Part shown: piece after piece, positions 1 to 12,534 of the stretch
How positions within the stretch are numbered: position 1 is the stretch's first letter
Layout of the letters: each line of letters opens with the position of its first letter
Source: Coleophoma eucalyptorum
Lineage: Eukaryota; Ascomycota; Leotiomycetes; Helotiales; Dermateaceae
Direction of reading: 5' to 3'
Assembly: GCA_026120035.1 (NCBI GenBank)
Contig: JALRME010000001.1
Span: 1,315,909 to 1,379,908 of the forward strand
DNA length: 64,000 nucleotides
Notes under the pieces: model-generated
Seen by the model: only the letters and a program-made list of their open reading frames with translations
Told to the model about the DNA's origin: nothing
Database searches by the model: none
Program-made: the position numbers and the translations under genes

Positions 1-672
1 CGGTTAATTAATCAATTCTGGGCTGCAGCACGAGTGCCATAGTACCGTAGCCATCAGTCAGTAGGACATGGAGGGGTAGAGGCAATATTGGTGGTGGGAC
101 ATGTATCCCCTTGAGAGCATCATCTACCGCAGCTCATTATTACAAGAACGAAGGAATGCACAATGCAGTGTTAGTGTGTTGTCGTCAAGATTAATCTTAT
201 GATTGCAATGGCCCGGTGCTATCCCTTTGCCCTGCCAGCTTGGACAGCAGTGGTAAAATTGCCTATAGCAAAGAAGCATATAGAGAAGCATAAGACCTGG
301 CCGACCACTCACAGCTCAGCATTTTCCCCTGCCTTGCTGAGCGGCCACTGACGGAAGCGAAAGAGAGAGCCGACGAAAGTGAATTCTGAGCACTGATTCA
401 GAGCGGGAGGGAGGGAAGGCAGAGGGCAGAGGCAAGAGGGCCTTCAGCATAGCATGGTGGTACCTGGGCCACGGTACCTTAAAGTGGCTTGTTAGCTTCA
501 AGCCATGGAGTTGATTAGGCTGCGATGGTGCAAGGAACAGCATGGCACCGCGTGGGCACGACACTGGGCAACGGCGAGAGAGGGCGAGCGTGGAGGAATG
601 AGGAAGCGGGCAAGGAAGAAGAAAGCGAGAAGGCGAGAGCAGCGGGCAACGAGACGAGGTGAGGTGAGGACG

Positions 673-720
673 GAGAGCAGCGACCAGAGAACTGAGAACT
701 GAGAGCAGCGACCAGAGAAC
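673..720. repeat. Two direct copies of a 20-bp unit
   Basis: The 20-mer GAGAGCAGCGACCAGAGAAC occurs at 673-692 and again at 701-720, separated by 8 bp. It lies in a purine-rich stretch (about 580-730). No coding role is apparent. Confidence 0.85.
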
Positions 721-2210
721 AGCGGGCGCAGGACACCGCAGAACCCAGCTTGGACTTTGGGGCATCCACAGCGAATGGATCCCTGTCTTCTGATTTCGAA
801 ACAGCCGCCCGCAGCTGCGGACGGGCGTGGTGGAGGGATGGTGGTTGAAGGAGCCAGCGTGCACCGCACCAACTGGGCATTATCTCGTTCACGATCCATG
901 CTCTCCCACCCCAGTCCAGTCTTACTAAAGTCTTCGTGCGCTACTGCGGGAGAGAGATCTCAAACACGAGAAACCTTTGACAGCGAACCGGGGTCTGGAC
1001 ACCGCAAAAGCCTGGACTCTGTGGACTCAGCCGACCCCCGTGATTGGTGCTTCATGCATCTGAATGTCAAGGCAAAAAAAGGTACGAGGAGCCAACCTCT
1101 CACTTTCCCTATGCCCAATGCCCACGGTACATGCATGCTTCCTCCATCAGAAGAGCTGGTCCTGACTCTGGTCAATATCGCCGTCCCTATGATCTGACTT
1201 GCCGGCATATCCATCAATCTGAGAGAACCACCGCTGCACCGCCCTGATCACGATTGAGCTGACATCCGACAAGGGAAAAAGGAAGGAATGCCAGAAAACA
1301 GAGTAATAGAATCGGCTTCACCAGAGCAGTGCTTCGGTTCCAACCTTCGTCTCCTTCCTGATCCAGTTTATCGCCTGAGCAGGAATATCACCTCTCCATC
1401 ACAATGCTCGCTTGCACTGTTCTCTGAGCCCGTGCAGTGCCTTGTTTCTCCCAGAACATGCAGCTAATCTCCGTCGACTGCCCACCTAGAATCATGTTGG
1501 ACAAGGGCCGTGTCGGACAATTTCGACTGCAGAGCCGACCGGCGACTCTCCATGATCCTTTTTCTCCTTCTCCTTCTAGATGCGAGGCTCCCACAATCAG
1601 TCCGAGAATGACGAGAGGATGGGGACTGGCAGCGCTCCTAAGCAACGCTCGGTCACGGCACTTCGCATTTAAGATTATTACTCGTACATATCACTATCGC
1701 TAGGCTCCTACATCCTATCCCCGAGTCAGCCGATTTGGGAATGGAGATATCTTCTCGGAGATCGCTGCCCTTCTAGAGCAGAGAGAGCACCGGGGGCATC
1801 GCCGAGAGGGAGAGGGGCGGTAGCATGGGAAGACATCAAGCAACGCAACCGACTCAAGGGCCCATTCTCACGAGGAAATGTGGAGGACTGAGGTATCTTT
1901 CTGTCATGGTTTAGCCATAAGTCGTTGTCGTAAGGATGGAGGGGGGGCAAGTATGGCATGTCGAGTCGTTATGCTGCAGTACTTCGTAGTAGTGATTGAT
2001 GTTTGTGAGGCGTGCGACCTAACATACCATCGGTCATTCGTCATCTAGAGATAGACATCAGCCGCGGGGGCACCGTGATTATGCCTCATTGACTAAGGCT
2101 TCAGCGGTAGTCCTAGGAACCTCTGGTAAAGCCTTCAACCGCTCCTGCCCAAGTTTGCCTTCTACACCTTCTCGAATGTCCAGTAGCGGAGATCTGACCG
2201 TCTCACGGGG

Positions 2211-2700
2211 ATGGTGGCTTCAATGCCCAGAGCGAGAACGTCGATGATAGACTTCGAGCGCATCAATGAGCTAGTAGACCTGTTCATGATTGGAGAGCTG
2301 TTATCACAATGGGAAGCATTTGCCGTGAATCACGATGTTGCTGGGTCTGTCGTCGCCTCCATGCTAGGAATACCTCTTTAGCTGAAACAACCCTTGAAGG
2401 TCTGCTTCAGAATACTTGACTATGCCCTATCACCTCTCAGCCAACGAGAACGTCGACCGACGTGACAGGATCACAGTGATCATCAACACAGTCGGCGACG
2501 ACCAGCAACGCGTCCAGTCCCTAGAAAAGCGGCAAGAGAACGTTCATCACATCCTCAAATTCATGCGAACTTATGCTACGAGCCGCCCAAGAATCAAAGC
2601 TCTATGCGATGTCAAGTTTCGTGGCATTTATTGGGCAAAACTCATAGCACAAGGAAAACTTAGCAAGACTCGCGGGGTACTATTTCCGTGCTGGTCTCGC
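2211..2700 (+). pseudogene. Possible degenerate coding stretch
   Basis: A 56-codon frame at 2211-2381 reads like real protein (for example FERINELVDLFMIGELLSQW) and stops at 2379. A second frame, from about 2398, continues with a polar, helical-looking segment (SLEKRQENVHHILKFMRTY) to about 2690. The two are in different frames and I found no convincing intron joining them. This could be a broken gene, an unannotated two-exon gene with non-standard splice sites, or chance. No family was recognised. Confidence 0.22.
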
Positions 2701-5195
2701 AACAATGATGGGAATCCAAGTGTGTTGTTTACGAGCATAATGCCGCACCTGATCTCCAGCCACTTACTCCGACCCCTCTCACAGATATCCCCCTATCTTA
2801 TCCTCGTCAGGCATGGTGCATACTGTACTGTACTGTGCCATTCAGTCAGCCACGGATTAAAAGTACAACTTCACCAAGCTGCCTGCATGCGCGCAGTGCC
2901 GAAGTCTCACAGTTAGTTCTGAGCGACATGTGTGCATGGTTGATGGCGTGTGGGCCTGAGTCTATCTTTCGGGTTACCCACACATTCCTCGAGTGCTCCT
3001 GCGAGCAAACACCGAATGAGAAAGTGATAAACACAAATGTTCTCCATCGAGGTAGGATCAAAGAGGATCCCAAGAACTTCCCGACTAAAAATGGTCACTA
3101 GAAGGCCCGTACATATTCTGTAGTCGCCTGATGGTGGAAGCTCGTGGTTTCAGGGCGAGGATCAAACAGGTACAAAAAAGACAAGTCCGATCGTCCCGCA
3201 CAAAGCTTGCGGGTCAACCTTCTTCACCTGCTCTGCTCCCATCGGCCAGCAAGAAAGCGCGGAGTGCTTGGGCAAGCCAATGTGGACGCATGTCTGTAAA
3301 GTTCTTGGTCCAGAAGTCAGAAGTCCGCCAAGCCTCGAACTCTACTCTGGGTAGGGCAAACGCCATCATCAATCTGAAGCACGCAGGCAAGCAAGCTTGA
3401 CAGTACCGAGTGCAGTTGCAGCAGCAGCACCCGCAGAGGACAGCAGGACCTATTTCAAGAATGTTTGAAAAGCTTCCATTGTTGGCGTCCGAGCGTAACG
3501 CTGATCATCTAGTTCTTTGGTAATTGCCGCTGGTAGGCTGGATAAATTTATGACATTGCATTTGCTCACTCGCTCTCTCCCTCTCTCGCTCTGAATAACC
3601 CTGGTCGCTTAACCGTCTGTCCGCCCGAAGAAATATGAAACAGGGCACAAAAGCCTTTCTCGTCCGGCCATTGGCCAACTGCCTTATGTCTCATGGACAG
3701 GCTAATCCTTGGGCAGGGGAGGGTGGTCTTGGTCACGGCGGCATACTTGCTGTCTAGGACGGTACGGCACTAGACTACTGCATGGACCGACGAGATCGTG
3801 TCGACCAGCAATTCGAAGACGAGAAACAAAACAGTTCAACTTTTGCCCTACTTTTCCCTCGCTTGCCAAGGCACGGCCGGCGAAACTTGGACGAGGGCAG
3901 AGTGCTTTGCGACCAGTCGTGTAAACCACCACCAACTCGGCCTGAGAAATCGTGACCTGCGTGACACCGGTCTGCCTGCCAGTCGTTGTTAAGATGCCTA
4001 GGCACAGTATACCTACCTACCCGCCCAGAGGTTTCTATTTGAAGCACCATAGATCTCAATCTTGGAGATGGGATCCACGACGGCGGTAAGCTCCAGGTCG
4101 TGGAGGGTCCTTTTTGCTCGTGTTTAGGATTTGTAGGTCCTGTCTTTTGTTTCTATTCTCATCTTCTATTCGCCGGCTAGGTACTCATCCCCCGCTCATA
4201 TCAGTGACCTGAACCATTTTCCGACCTTGGATATACTCCCTCCATGTAATTTAGACAACATTCTTCCCCCTTCCCCACAACAAGCCAAATCTCCACCAGC
4301 GCATGCCGTAGCGCAGGTACAGTGCGGTTCCGAAACATTGATAGCTGGATGGGAAGCTAATGTAGGAACGAGAAGAAAGAGGGTCCTCAAGAAGCTCCCA
4401 GGTGTTTGAGACTTCGGCGAATCCTACAACAGGTAACTCAGTCGAAGGAATCCATCCATAAGACGGGTAAGAAGTATAGGAGAGTGGGCAAATGCAAGGT
4501 ATGGTCACATCAGATTGGTACAAAGAGAAGGGAAGGGAGAGGGAAACAACCCGGAGGCCGGTTTTTTAAGGGGAAAATTGTTGTTTCCCATACAAATGTG
4601 CACATGTGCAATGACTTGCAGAAGTCGAAACAAACCTCCTTCTTGGCTGTGATGTGCTTACCCAACCCAACCTCTCCTTCCCATTGTACCTTACTTCTTT
4701 TGGTCAGCGTCCTCACAAAGCGCTGCACTGCGCTGCATCAGCAACCACGCGGATTAGCGGTCGAACGGCCGGTAGCATTGCTTACAGCTCAGCTCTCCTT
4801 GGACGGAACGACTATCCCTTCTCATCTTAATCTTAGATGCGGCGCGAAGCTGAATATGGGCGTTTGTCTTCCTGCAGGATTGCGCGCAGTAGTGAACGGG
4901 TGGCCAGAAAGCTCCCCGCTCTGACTCTCTGTCTGGCACGTGATACATTACTGCACAGGTGCAGATGATCTTTGTTATGTTGACTTTCTATCGCAAAAGT
5001 TCTTGTTTTGAGAGGTGTTACTCAGTATGACCATTGCACTGCCTATGGGGTGATCTTTCTTTCACGAAGTCGTGATAGGATGCTCCTGTTGACGCCCCCA
5101 ACTGTCTACCGAGTAAAGCTTGTCAAGTGGAGGGGCTTCGATCTTATTCTATACTAAGCTTTGTCTTTTGATAGTAAGCTTCTCCAGATTTGAAT

Positions 5196-5450
5196 CTACT
5201 CATGGTTTGGGAAGGTTGATTGTTGTTCGCGGGTTGCATATCGACCCTCAATTACCTCTTGGTATTTTGCCTGCTTGATGAGGCTTAGTAGTCCACGCCT
5301 AGCAACCAAGGAAGGTGGCAGTTGATATGATGGCAGACTCTTCCTCTCGAGAGAGTTTGAGATCTGTAGGGCCTTTCGTTTCTCGTACTGCTCTAAGAGA
5401 CCGATGTGCTTGTTCTTCAATATAGCCTGATGGAGAGAGGTGTCCTTCAT
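5196..5450 (-). pseudogene. Short orphan reading frame, possible gene relic
   Basis: This is an 84-codon frame starting with ATG at 5450 on the minus strand. The N-terminus (KDTSLHQAILKNKHIGLLEQ) loosely resembles an ankyrin-repeat helix pair. The remainder is basic and non-repetitive, with no second repeat and no flanking exon in frame. It sits alone in AT-rich, stop-dense DNA. It may be a fragment of a decayed ankyrin-type gene, a small orphan gene or chance; the ankyrin resemblance is weak. Confidence 0.2.
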
Positions 5451-7733
5451 TGACTGATATTAATGTCCATCAGATATTGCCACGTCCATCGGAGCCACCG
5501 ACATGTTGACCAGTGACTTTGTTCCTACTGCTTCTTCTTTCAGAGCTGATGTATTAGTTTTTATTCTCTAGCGTTCTATACCTGGCCTTACTTGTGGATA
5601 CTGCTGAGTGAGAAGTTATCTCACTGGCGAATTGCCACTTACAGGCAAATTTCCTTCGCCGGCAGAAATATTTGCCTCTCAGATTTCATTACATTTTTCA
5701 GGTGACTACGGATTTACCGGCTAGAGATATTCTTTACTTCAAGCATGCATATCTTGCTTTACGGTCGGTTTAAATATACCTGCTAGAGACTAGTATAGAA
5801 TGGGAACGTCTTCATACTTTTCAGTGGTCTGACGACTTGGGAGCAAGTGCGGAGTTTGTGCACAGGAGTTCGAAAATCAACGGGGTTTAAACGGAATGAT
5901 GTTACCATGGCAAGATAAAGTATTATTTGGTTATCGTTCCATAATCGGACTCGGAGCTTCATGAAATCGATGTAGGTAGGGATGGGGTCAGATAACTCTG
6001 CTTTTAAGTCTAATATTACCTTGACTATAGCTGTAAAGGGTGATGTTATTCAATCCTCGATTCCACACAATCAATATCTCCTTGTATTTCTGGCCTTGTC
6101 CTATTCGTACAACCAGTGGTTTAACGACTTCTCATCACGAATTATAAGTCTTTACATGTATATACTACACAAAAAGGAAATTATTCACTATCGCCGTGGT
6201 CGGAACGCCCAAACACAATGTGCTCTCGCGTATTATCCAACTCCGTCTGTCTCACCCATTCGTTTTCCGTCTCCGTGACCCATTCACCCAAAAGGCGACT
6301 GTTATGAGGGTGTCGCCTTCCCATCGCCGCTTGTGGACGCCGAGACGGCGTATCGGTGTTTTGGTACGACATGCAACAAAAGTTTCTCCTCTACACATTT
6401 TTGATAATGGGCCCGTCTTCATTGGACAAACTTTGTCCGGTCAATAAGAAAACAAGCGGATATATCAGTTAAGTGGGCAGTCGAACTTTTCTTTCCGATT
6501 GATACCCTTATCCCGCATTCCGTGCTGGATGTAGGGTCTGGACGTGGTGCTGCAGGAGGGGGTTGAAGGACGCCGATAATCCGTTAAATGGCACACTTGA
6601 TGCTCCGACTTTCCGCTGTCCCATGGCGGCTTCGGTTATATGATGCGGCATGTGGAGGGAGCATTGGTATAACTGCAAATAAACTCGCGATACACGCCTG
6701 AAAGAAACAATTAAATGCCAGGTGTATAATCCGAGCTTCGCCCATGATTTCTAATCGTCACCTTCTGGTTTGGTAGATATTGCCTTGTGGGGGATTTTCG
6801 TCTCGGCGTTGCATCCATGAGATGCGAATACGGGCTCGGCTTAGTGGGGAGCAACGGAGCCGACGAGCACCGATACTGTCAGTTATATACGGCCAGGCAG
6901 CTTCCATAAGGTCCGAGGTGGTGTGGTGGGCTGTTTATGGTACATAGTAATGGCCTGCTGACCAGAGTTTATATTAACGGTTGTCTTAAATCCTTTTCTT
7001 CTCTTGTTTCTCTTAATTAAGATGTCTTCACGGGCATGCCTGAGACAGATTCGATCTTGTTCGCTTCGCTGTTTATCAACCTGCGGAAAGGCGCATCTGG
7101 CGAGGCAATGAAGAAGCAGAATAACGAGGAACTACACGGACCAAAATGAACCCATCGAGGAATCATGAATAAAATCATGCCCAGCATCTGATGAGAAAGC
7201 CCTCTTTTTTTCGGCAGTAGGAGGACAAGAACTTGCGTTGACACTCCAGCGAAAACAATCTTCGGGTAGCGATGGTTTCTCCTTCCCGGAAGGGGGGGGA
7301 GGGGGTGATGCCAAAAAAGTCCTCCGTCATGATAGAACATCCCAATTCACGGATGATGGGTATAATAAATAAAACATACTGCACTGATATGAAGCAGGTG
7401 ATCTTTCTATAAGATGGTCGAGCCGTGGTGGTTTTTTCACTGATAAATACTCAAAAGAAAATTTCCCTGTTCACTTACATGAATCGTCAGGAGCCTTTGA
7501 GTGCTATATCTATATCAAAGGCCATTCAGATAACTTCATGTACGCACTCGGCGATCAAGTCCACGAGAGAATAAATATATGTCACTGTGAGTAGATGTTG
7601 AAGTGCCCGACTATCCGAGAGGAAGGAGCTACGGACCAAGAATCTCGACCAACAGCAAGACTAAGTCTGAGTGACAACCTACTGGTACTGCAACCAGGTT
7701 AACGATAGGATATGCCAAACACCATGAACCAAA

Positions 7734-9686
7734 ATGCCAGGCATCGCACTTATAGAGACGCAAACTGCCCAGATGAACTACCTTAACAGTGTGCTCGGCA
7801 AATTAGACAAAGAAATGCTCCTACTGAGCCGAGAACAAGTGCGTCAAAAGGCAGATATTAAGCTCGAAGCCGACAAGACAGAATTTGAAATAGTCAGAGA
7901 AGATGTGACCAAGGTGAGTAAGTCCTCAAATCTGTGGTAGCCTCAGGTACAAACCAGTTCTGGGGAGTGAATAGGCACTCCGAGCCATCGAGTCCAACAC
8001 TTTCCAAAGCCTTACACAAAACTCAACCCATATCTCCCAACATGTTGAAGGCATCGGAGCCGCTCTCAAAACTGCAGCCACAAGCCTCAATCAAGCGTGG
8101 AGCAAGCATTGTGAGGCAGATCATGCGGCCCAGCAGTATATTGCGTATACGAAGAGACTATCTATCAGGAAGATGCGTCAAGTAGGGCGTTAAAGCACCT
8201 TAACTCTGTCCAGGTGCTGATCCGTCACAGCAATATTGGGAACAAAAATGCCACATTGTCGACGGCGAAGATGCAGCAAAGGACCAAGATACAAACCAAT
8301 GGGAACTACAGTGTCTACCACTGGAGAGCGAGAGCAAGGTGGCATATGATATCGTCAAGCTCACCTCGACGCCCTTAGCGGCCAGCATAAGCAATAACAA
8401 TTCCGGCAAAGACCTAGTAGATCTTATTGAATCACCTCGCTCAATCGAGATCTTATCAGACATTGACAATGAGATATCGCGGTTGGAGGCGGGCCAGGAT
8501 GCTGTCTCGGAAAATTTCAAAGCGGAGCAAGTCGCGCATGCTAGGACTGCTTCGCAGGTTATTGATCTTCAGGGGAAGATCAGTCTGTTAGAACAGGCAT
8601 TAACAACAACAACCCAAGAACTTCAGCAACTGAGAGATCAGCAGGGACAAGCGAAGGGAAGACGACGTAAGAGACCAGTACAATCAGACGGAGATCTATT
8701 TATCACATCCTCGCTAAGGCACGAAGGAAATCTTTCAAATATCAAGGACCAACCACCTTTAGAGAAGGAAGGATACGTATTTATTGGCCCAGACCTGATC
8801 GAGCTCAAAGCTACGGCCGAAGAACTTAAGAAGGAGAAGGAGGAACATGCAGCGACGGGTTCTAAATTGGCGGATCTCCAAGCACAGGTCCAGCTACTCT
8901 CTGCATCTGCAAATCCCAGCGACTTCAAGAAATACTGGAAGAAGCTAAAACCATCCAAATATAGAACTTATCTTGGTGTTCAGAACCAGCTTGATCAGGC
9001 CACTGCCGCCTTAAATATAGAGAAAATGAAGCACGCGGCGACGATAGAAAAGCTGAGAACTCTCAGGAAAAAGATAGAGCTCCAAGAACCGTTGGTGGAG
9101 GTCGGCCAGCTGGTCCGTCGGAGGTTCCTCGAGAAGTCTAAGAGAGTATTGATTGATGGTGCGGTTGTGGAGATCAGAAGCGAAGCTAATCTCAAGGCTA
9201 TAGACGACGGAGCTAATGCTGGTGGGGGCAATAAAACTTATAGGGAATGAAACTAACGATTCTACAGCTTTCCTCGGAAATGCACACGCCGATGCCGCTC
9301 TCTTTCCCTTGGGCTACCTCGACCACACTGACAGCAAAGCCCTTTTTGAAGAGTTGTATGGTTGCCCCATCATCGATCCGCCGACACGGGCTTTGCGCTT
9401 TCCGAAATTGACCGAACTTTTCAATATGAGAGCAACGATGGGTTTCTGCTCCTCATTCACAGGGCACACCTTGAGCGAGGCAATTGATGCTAGATTCAAG
9501 ACCCTGGAACGGGAATGCATAGGAATTCTTAGGCAAAGTCAACGGGAAGCAGAAGGCAACGACGAAGAGCTGAGCAAAGCAGCGTTTGAGTCGCACCCTG
9601 GAGTGGAGGGGAGATTGAAAGAGATGAGGGCCATCGTCGAGCGTATTTTGGAATTGGAGAAACAGCGCAGCCAAGGCAGGGGTTAA
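7734..9686 (+). CDS. Coiled-coil protein A, four exons, unknown function
   Basis: The model is join(7734..7913, 7975..8181, 8231..9221, 9268..9686), 598 aa. Introns are 61, 49 and 46 nt. The last has a clear ACTAAC branch site, and all junctions keep frame (phases 0, 0, 1). The start ATG is preceded by CAAA. The protein is mostly charged heptad-like helix: N-terminal coils, a basic stretch GRRRKRP in the middle, then more coils. The C-terminal 200 residues contain the motif EPLVEVGQLVRRRFL followed by GNAHADAALF and LFEELYGCP. The same order of motifs occurs in the protein at 18762-19946, so the two are paralogs. No catalytic motif, signal peptide or membrane segment is visible. I do not recognise a characterised family. 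Confidence 0.72.
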
Positions 9687-10637
9687 GCTAGTATCCTACA
9701 CCCTATAGTATATGGCTGGAAGATTTTGGGGGGAAAGGGGGAGGGGAGAAACAAGACTATTATTTACGGTCTTTGATGCAGACTTAAGTACCTTAACCGA
9801 GCACTAGAAATTATACTACGGAAATGCTGCGGTGTTTGAGTTCTCGGGATCGAACTTTGTACGCAGTCGAGACTTTCGCTCTCAGCGCTTTGCGAATGGC
9901 GAATGGCGAATGGCGAGTGCGAGAAGCGACAATCCTGCAGTCACCTCTTGCGGTCAGAAATTGATGAGAAGACTGGCACGGGCTTTGCACCTAGACCAAT
10001 CGTGTCCGAGTACTTCGTAATAGGTAAGCTGAGGGCTCGTCAGGCAGTTGCGGCTGAACCGGGTGATGCTTCATGGAGTGGGTTGCAACTTCAATGCTCT
10101 GGAAGGGTGGAAGGGCGAAGGGTGGAAAACGGGCACATTTACATCTCCCTACGTCGATGGAAGTCTCTGTCCTCTTGTAGATTGCAACCCCTGAGCGACG
10201 GCAGTTGCAAAGCAGCAGGTCACCAGCAAGAAGCCACAGTGCCGGATGCTTTGCAGTATTTTGTCAGACCTCAGCCCATAGTGAGCCGATCTGACTGTGC
10301 CAGTTGCTGTCTTTACCCCACATCTCAATCGTCGTGATTCCCAGAACGTGGTCTAACGGATCTCGGACCATGGTGGGCCTAAAGGTCCATGCGGACCAAT
10401 CAGAACCGCATCTTTTGTGATTATTGGGCCTGCAGTCGCTCCAAAGTCGGCGATCGGTGGTGCACTGGTGGTGCGCCATCAGATTTCGGTCTGTGACAGC
10501 TATTACAACGACGGTCCGCAAATTTCTTCTGACTCTCTCTCCATCGCTTCATCCTCAACCAAAACCTGCGCTTTCGACCCGTCTATCCATACCATACCGG
10601 AATCTCCAATACCTTACCGTCTCGATTGATTGTCGCA
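9687..10637 (+). promoter_or_regulatory. Upstream region of 5-aminolevulinate synthase with CCAAT boxes
   Basis: A 950-bp non-coding interval precedes the haem synthase gene. CCAATCA is present at 10396-10402 on the plus strand and CCAAT on the minus strand at 10423-10427; CCAAT also occurs near 9996. CCAATCA is the preferred site of the fungal CCAAT-binding complex (HapB/C/E), which controls haem and iron genes in Aspergillus; its use here is inference. A pyrimidine-rich leader (about 10530-10620) precedes the ATG. A triplicated GAATGGC unit lies at about 9894-9915. Confidence 0.5.
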
Positions 10638-12534
10638 ATGGCAACCATGGACGCTGCTCTTCGCCAGTCGAAGGCTTTGTGTCCCTTCATGAAGAAGGCT
10701 TCACCTGCCACGCTTCGATCGCTCTCCACCGCGAGTCGTCAAACCTCTCCATGCGGTGGCAGCATGTCCAACTTGCAGACCATTGCTCGCCGCTGCCCCA
10801 TCATGGGCAAGGCCATGGCTGTCCAGACGGCAAAGGCTGGCAAGGTCGGTCTTGGTGGTGTCGCTGCCATCGGAGCCCTTCGAGCATTCTCGGGCAAGGT
10901 GAGCTCTGGCAAGGCCAAGCTGCATACCAGTCGCTCAAACGCAGCTACGGCTGTTGATGCTCCTCTGTTCCGACATGACAAAGGTATGTTGAGCAATCCC
11001 ACTCTGTACTTTCACAATTTTATTTGGGCTGACGTGGGATCTTACAGCATTTCAACCCGGAAAGCCAGCTCGTGCCGCTCGTCATGAGGGGAAATTTGAC
11101 TATGAGAGTTTCTACAGCACCGAATTGGAAAAGAAGCACAAGGATAAATCCTATCGCTACTTTAACAACATCAATCGCTTGGCCAAGGAGTTTCCCCGTG
11201 CTCACATGTCCGATAAGAATGAGCGAGTGACAGTATGGTGCTCCAACGATTATCTCGGTATGGGCAGCAACCCCCAGGTCTTGAAGACCATGCATGAGAC
11301 TTTGGATGAATATGGTGCCGGTGCTGGGGGAACACGCAACATTTCCGGCCACAACCAACATGCGATGGAACTCGAGGCCAAAATCGCTAAGCTGCACGCT
11401 AAAGAGGCCGCTCTGGTTTTCACCTCTTGCTATGTTGCCAATGACGCGACCCTTGCGACTTTGGGCAGCAAGCTCCCAAACTGCGTCTATTTATCAGACA
11501 GTCTCAATCATAATTCTATGATCACAGGCATCAAACACTCCGGAGCCAAGAAAATGGTTTTCAAGCACAATGACCTAGCTGATCTCGAGGCCAAGTTGGC
11601 ATCTCTTCCACTTGAAGTCCCAAAAATCATTGCTTTTGAGTCAGTTTACAGCATGTGTGGCTCAATTGGTCCAATTGAAGGCATTTGTGATCTAGCTGAG
11701 AAGTATGGCGCACTAACCTTTTTGGATGAAGTTCATGCTGTAGGCATGTATGGACCACACGGTGCTGGAGTTGCAGAGCATCTCGATTATGAAGCACATA
11801 TCGCTGGACGTCCCCGTGGAACTGTCATGGACCGCGTTGACATTATTACTGCAACCCTTGGAAAGGCTTATGGCTGTGTTGGGGGCTATATTGCCGGAAG
11901 CGCCAAGATGGTCGACACTGTTAGGTCGCTCGCTGCAGGATTTATCTTTACCACCACTCTCCCACCCGCAACAATGGCAGGTGCCAGGACTGCCATTGAA
12001 TACCAAATGGAATACCAAGGCGATAGACGTCTCCAGCAGCTTCATACGCGGGCTGTAAAGGATTCTCTATCAGCCCGTGACATCCCCGTCATTCCCAACC
12101 CATCCCACATCGTCCCAGTCTTGGTTGGAAACGCTGAACTCGCCAAGAAAGCGTCCGACATGCTCCTGGACGACTACGGAATCTACGTTCAATCCATCAA
12201 CTATCCCACCGTGCCAGTTGGACAGGAACGTCTGCGAATCACGCCAACACCCGGTCACACACGTGAGTACCGTGACCAGCTTGTCGAGGCCGTTGACGAG
12301 GTCTTCACCAAGCTAAACATCAAACGCACGAGTGAATGGGCCGCCGAGGGAGGCTTCATTGGTGTTGGCGATCCCAGCGCCGCTGTTGAGCCTATCTGGA
12401 CTGACGCCCAACTCGGCATCGATGAGGTCGTCAAAGAGATGAAGGCCGGTGCAGGTCCCGTTGGTGTAATGGAAGCATTACTCGAGCGTGAGACCAAGGC
12501 TACTGCCAACGCCGTCGGTGCTGTTTCTGCATAG
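10638..12534 (+). CDS. hemA: 5-aminolevulinate synthase, mitochondrial
   Basis: The model is join(10638..10983, 11048..12534), 610 aa, with one 64-nt phase-1 intron (branch GCTGAC). The enzyme condenses glycine and succinyl-CoA to 5-aminolevulinate in the mitochondrial matrix, the first step of haem synthesis, using pyridoxal phosphate. The N-terminal ~100 residues are basic and Ser/Ala-rich, as in a targeting presequence. They carry two Cys-Pro haem-regulatory motifs, LCPFM (Cys15) and RCPIM (Cys53). The catalytic core includes [22 protein letters not shown], the PLP-phosphate/Asp region [12 protein letters not shown] and the Schiff-base lysine in TLGKAYG (Lys388). Length matches fungal ALAS. 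The HR motifs suggest haem feedback on import or stability, as known for other ALAS enzymes. Confidence 0.97.

Larger units (their letters stand above)
1..7733. other. Gene-poor region, 7.7 kb
   Basis: No convincing gene model was found on either strand. The open frames here are short, lack splice-supported continuation and read as low-complexity or arginine/proline-rich shadow translations. The left half (about 300-1250) is moderately GC-rich and purine/pyrimidine skewed. About 5000-7700 is more AT-rich with many stops. A few coding-like fragments (2211-2700 and 5196-5450) and short repeats are listed separately. The region could be a long promoter for a gene beyond the left edge, a decayed insertion or simple intergenic DNA. 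The sequence alone does not decide. Confidence 0.6.

Noticed and set aside
316..899. Long minus-strand and plus-strand open frames of 125-182 codons
   Set aside because: They overlap one another in several frames, are Arg/Ser/Pro/Leu-rich because of the purine-rich composition, and have no splice continuation or recognisable motif.
4406..4924. 172-codon plus-strand frame
   Set aside because: The first residue-rich part is generic basic sequence and the rest lacks protein-like patterning; no flanking exon or family was seen.
7914..7946. A 33-nt intron in coiled-coil gene A
   Set aside because: It is shorter than any other intron here; the alternative acceptor at 7974 (61 nt) keeps phase and continues into a helical coding segment.
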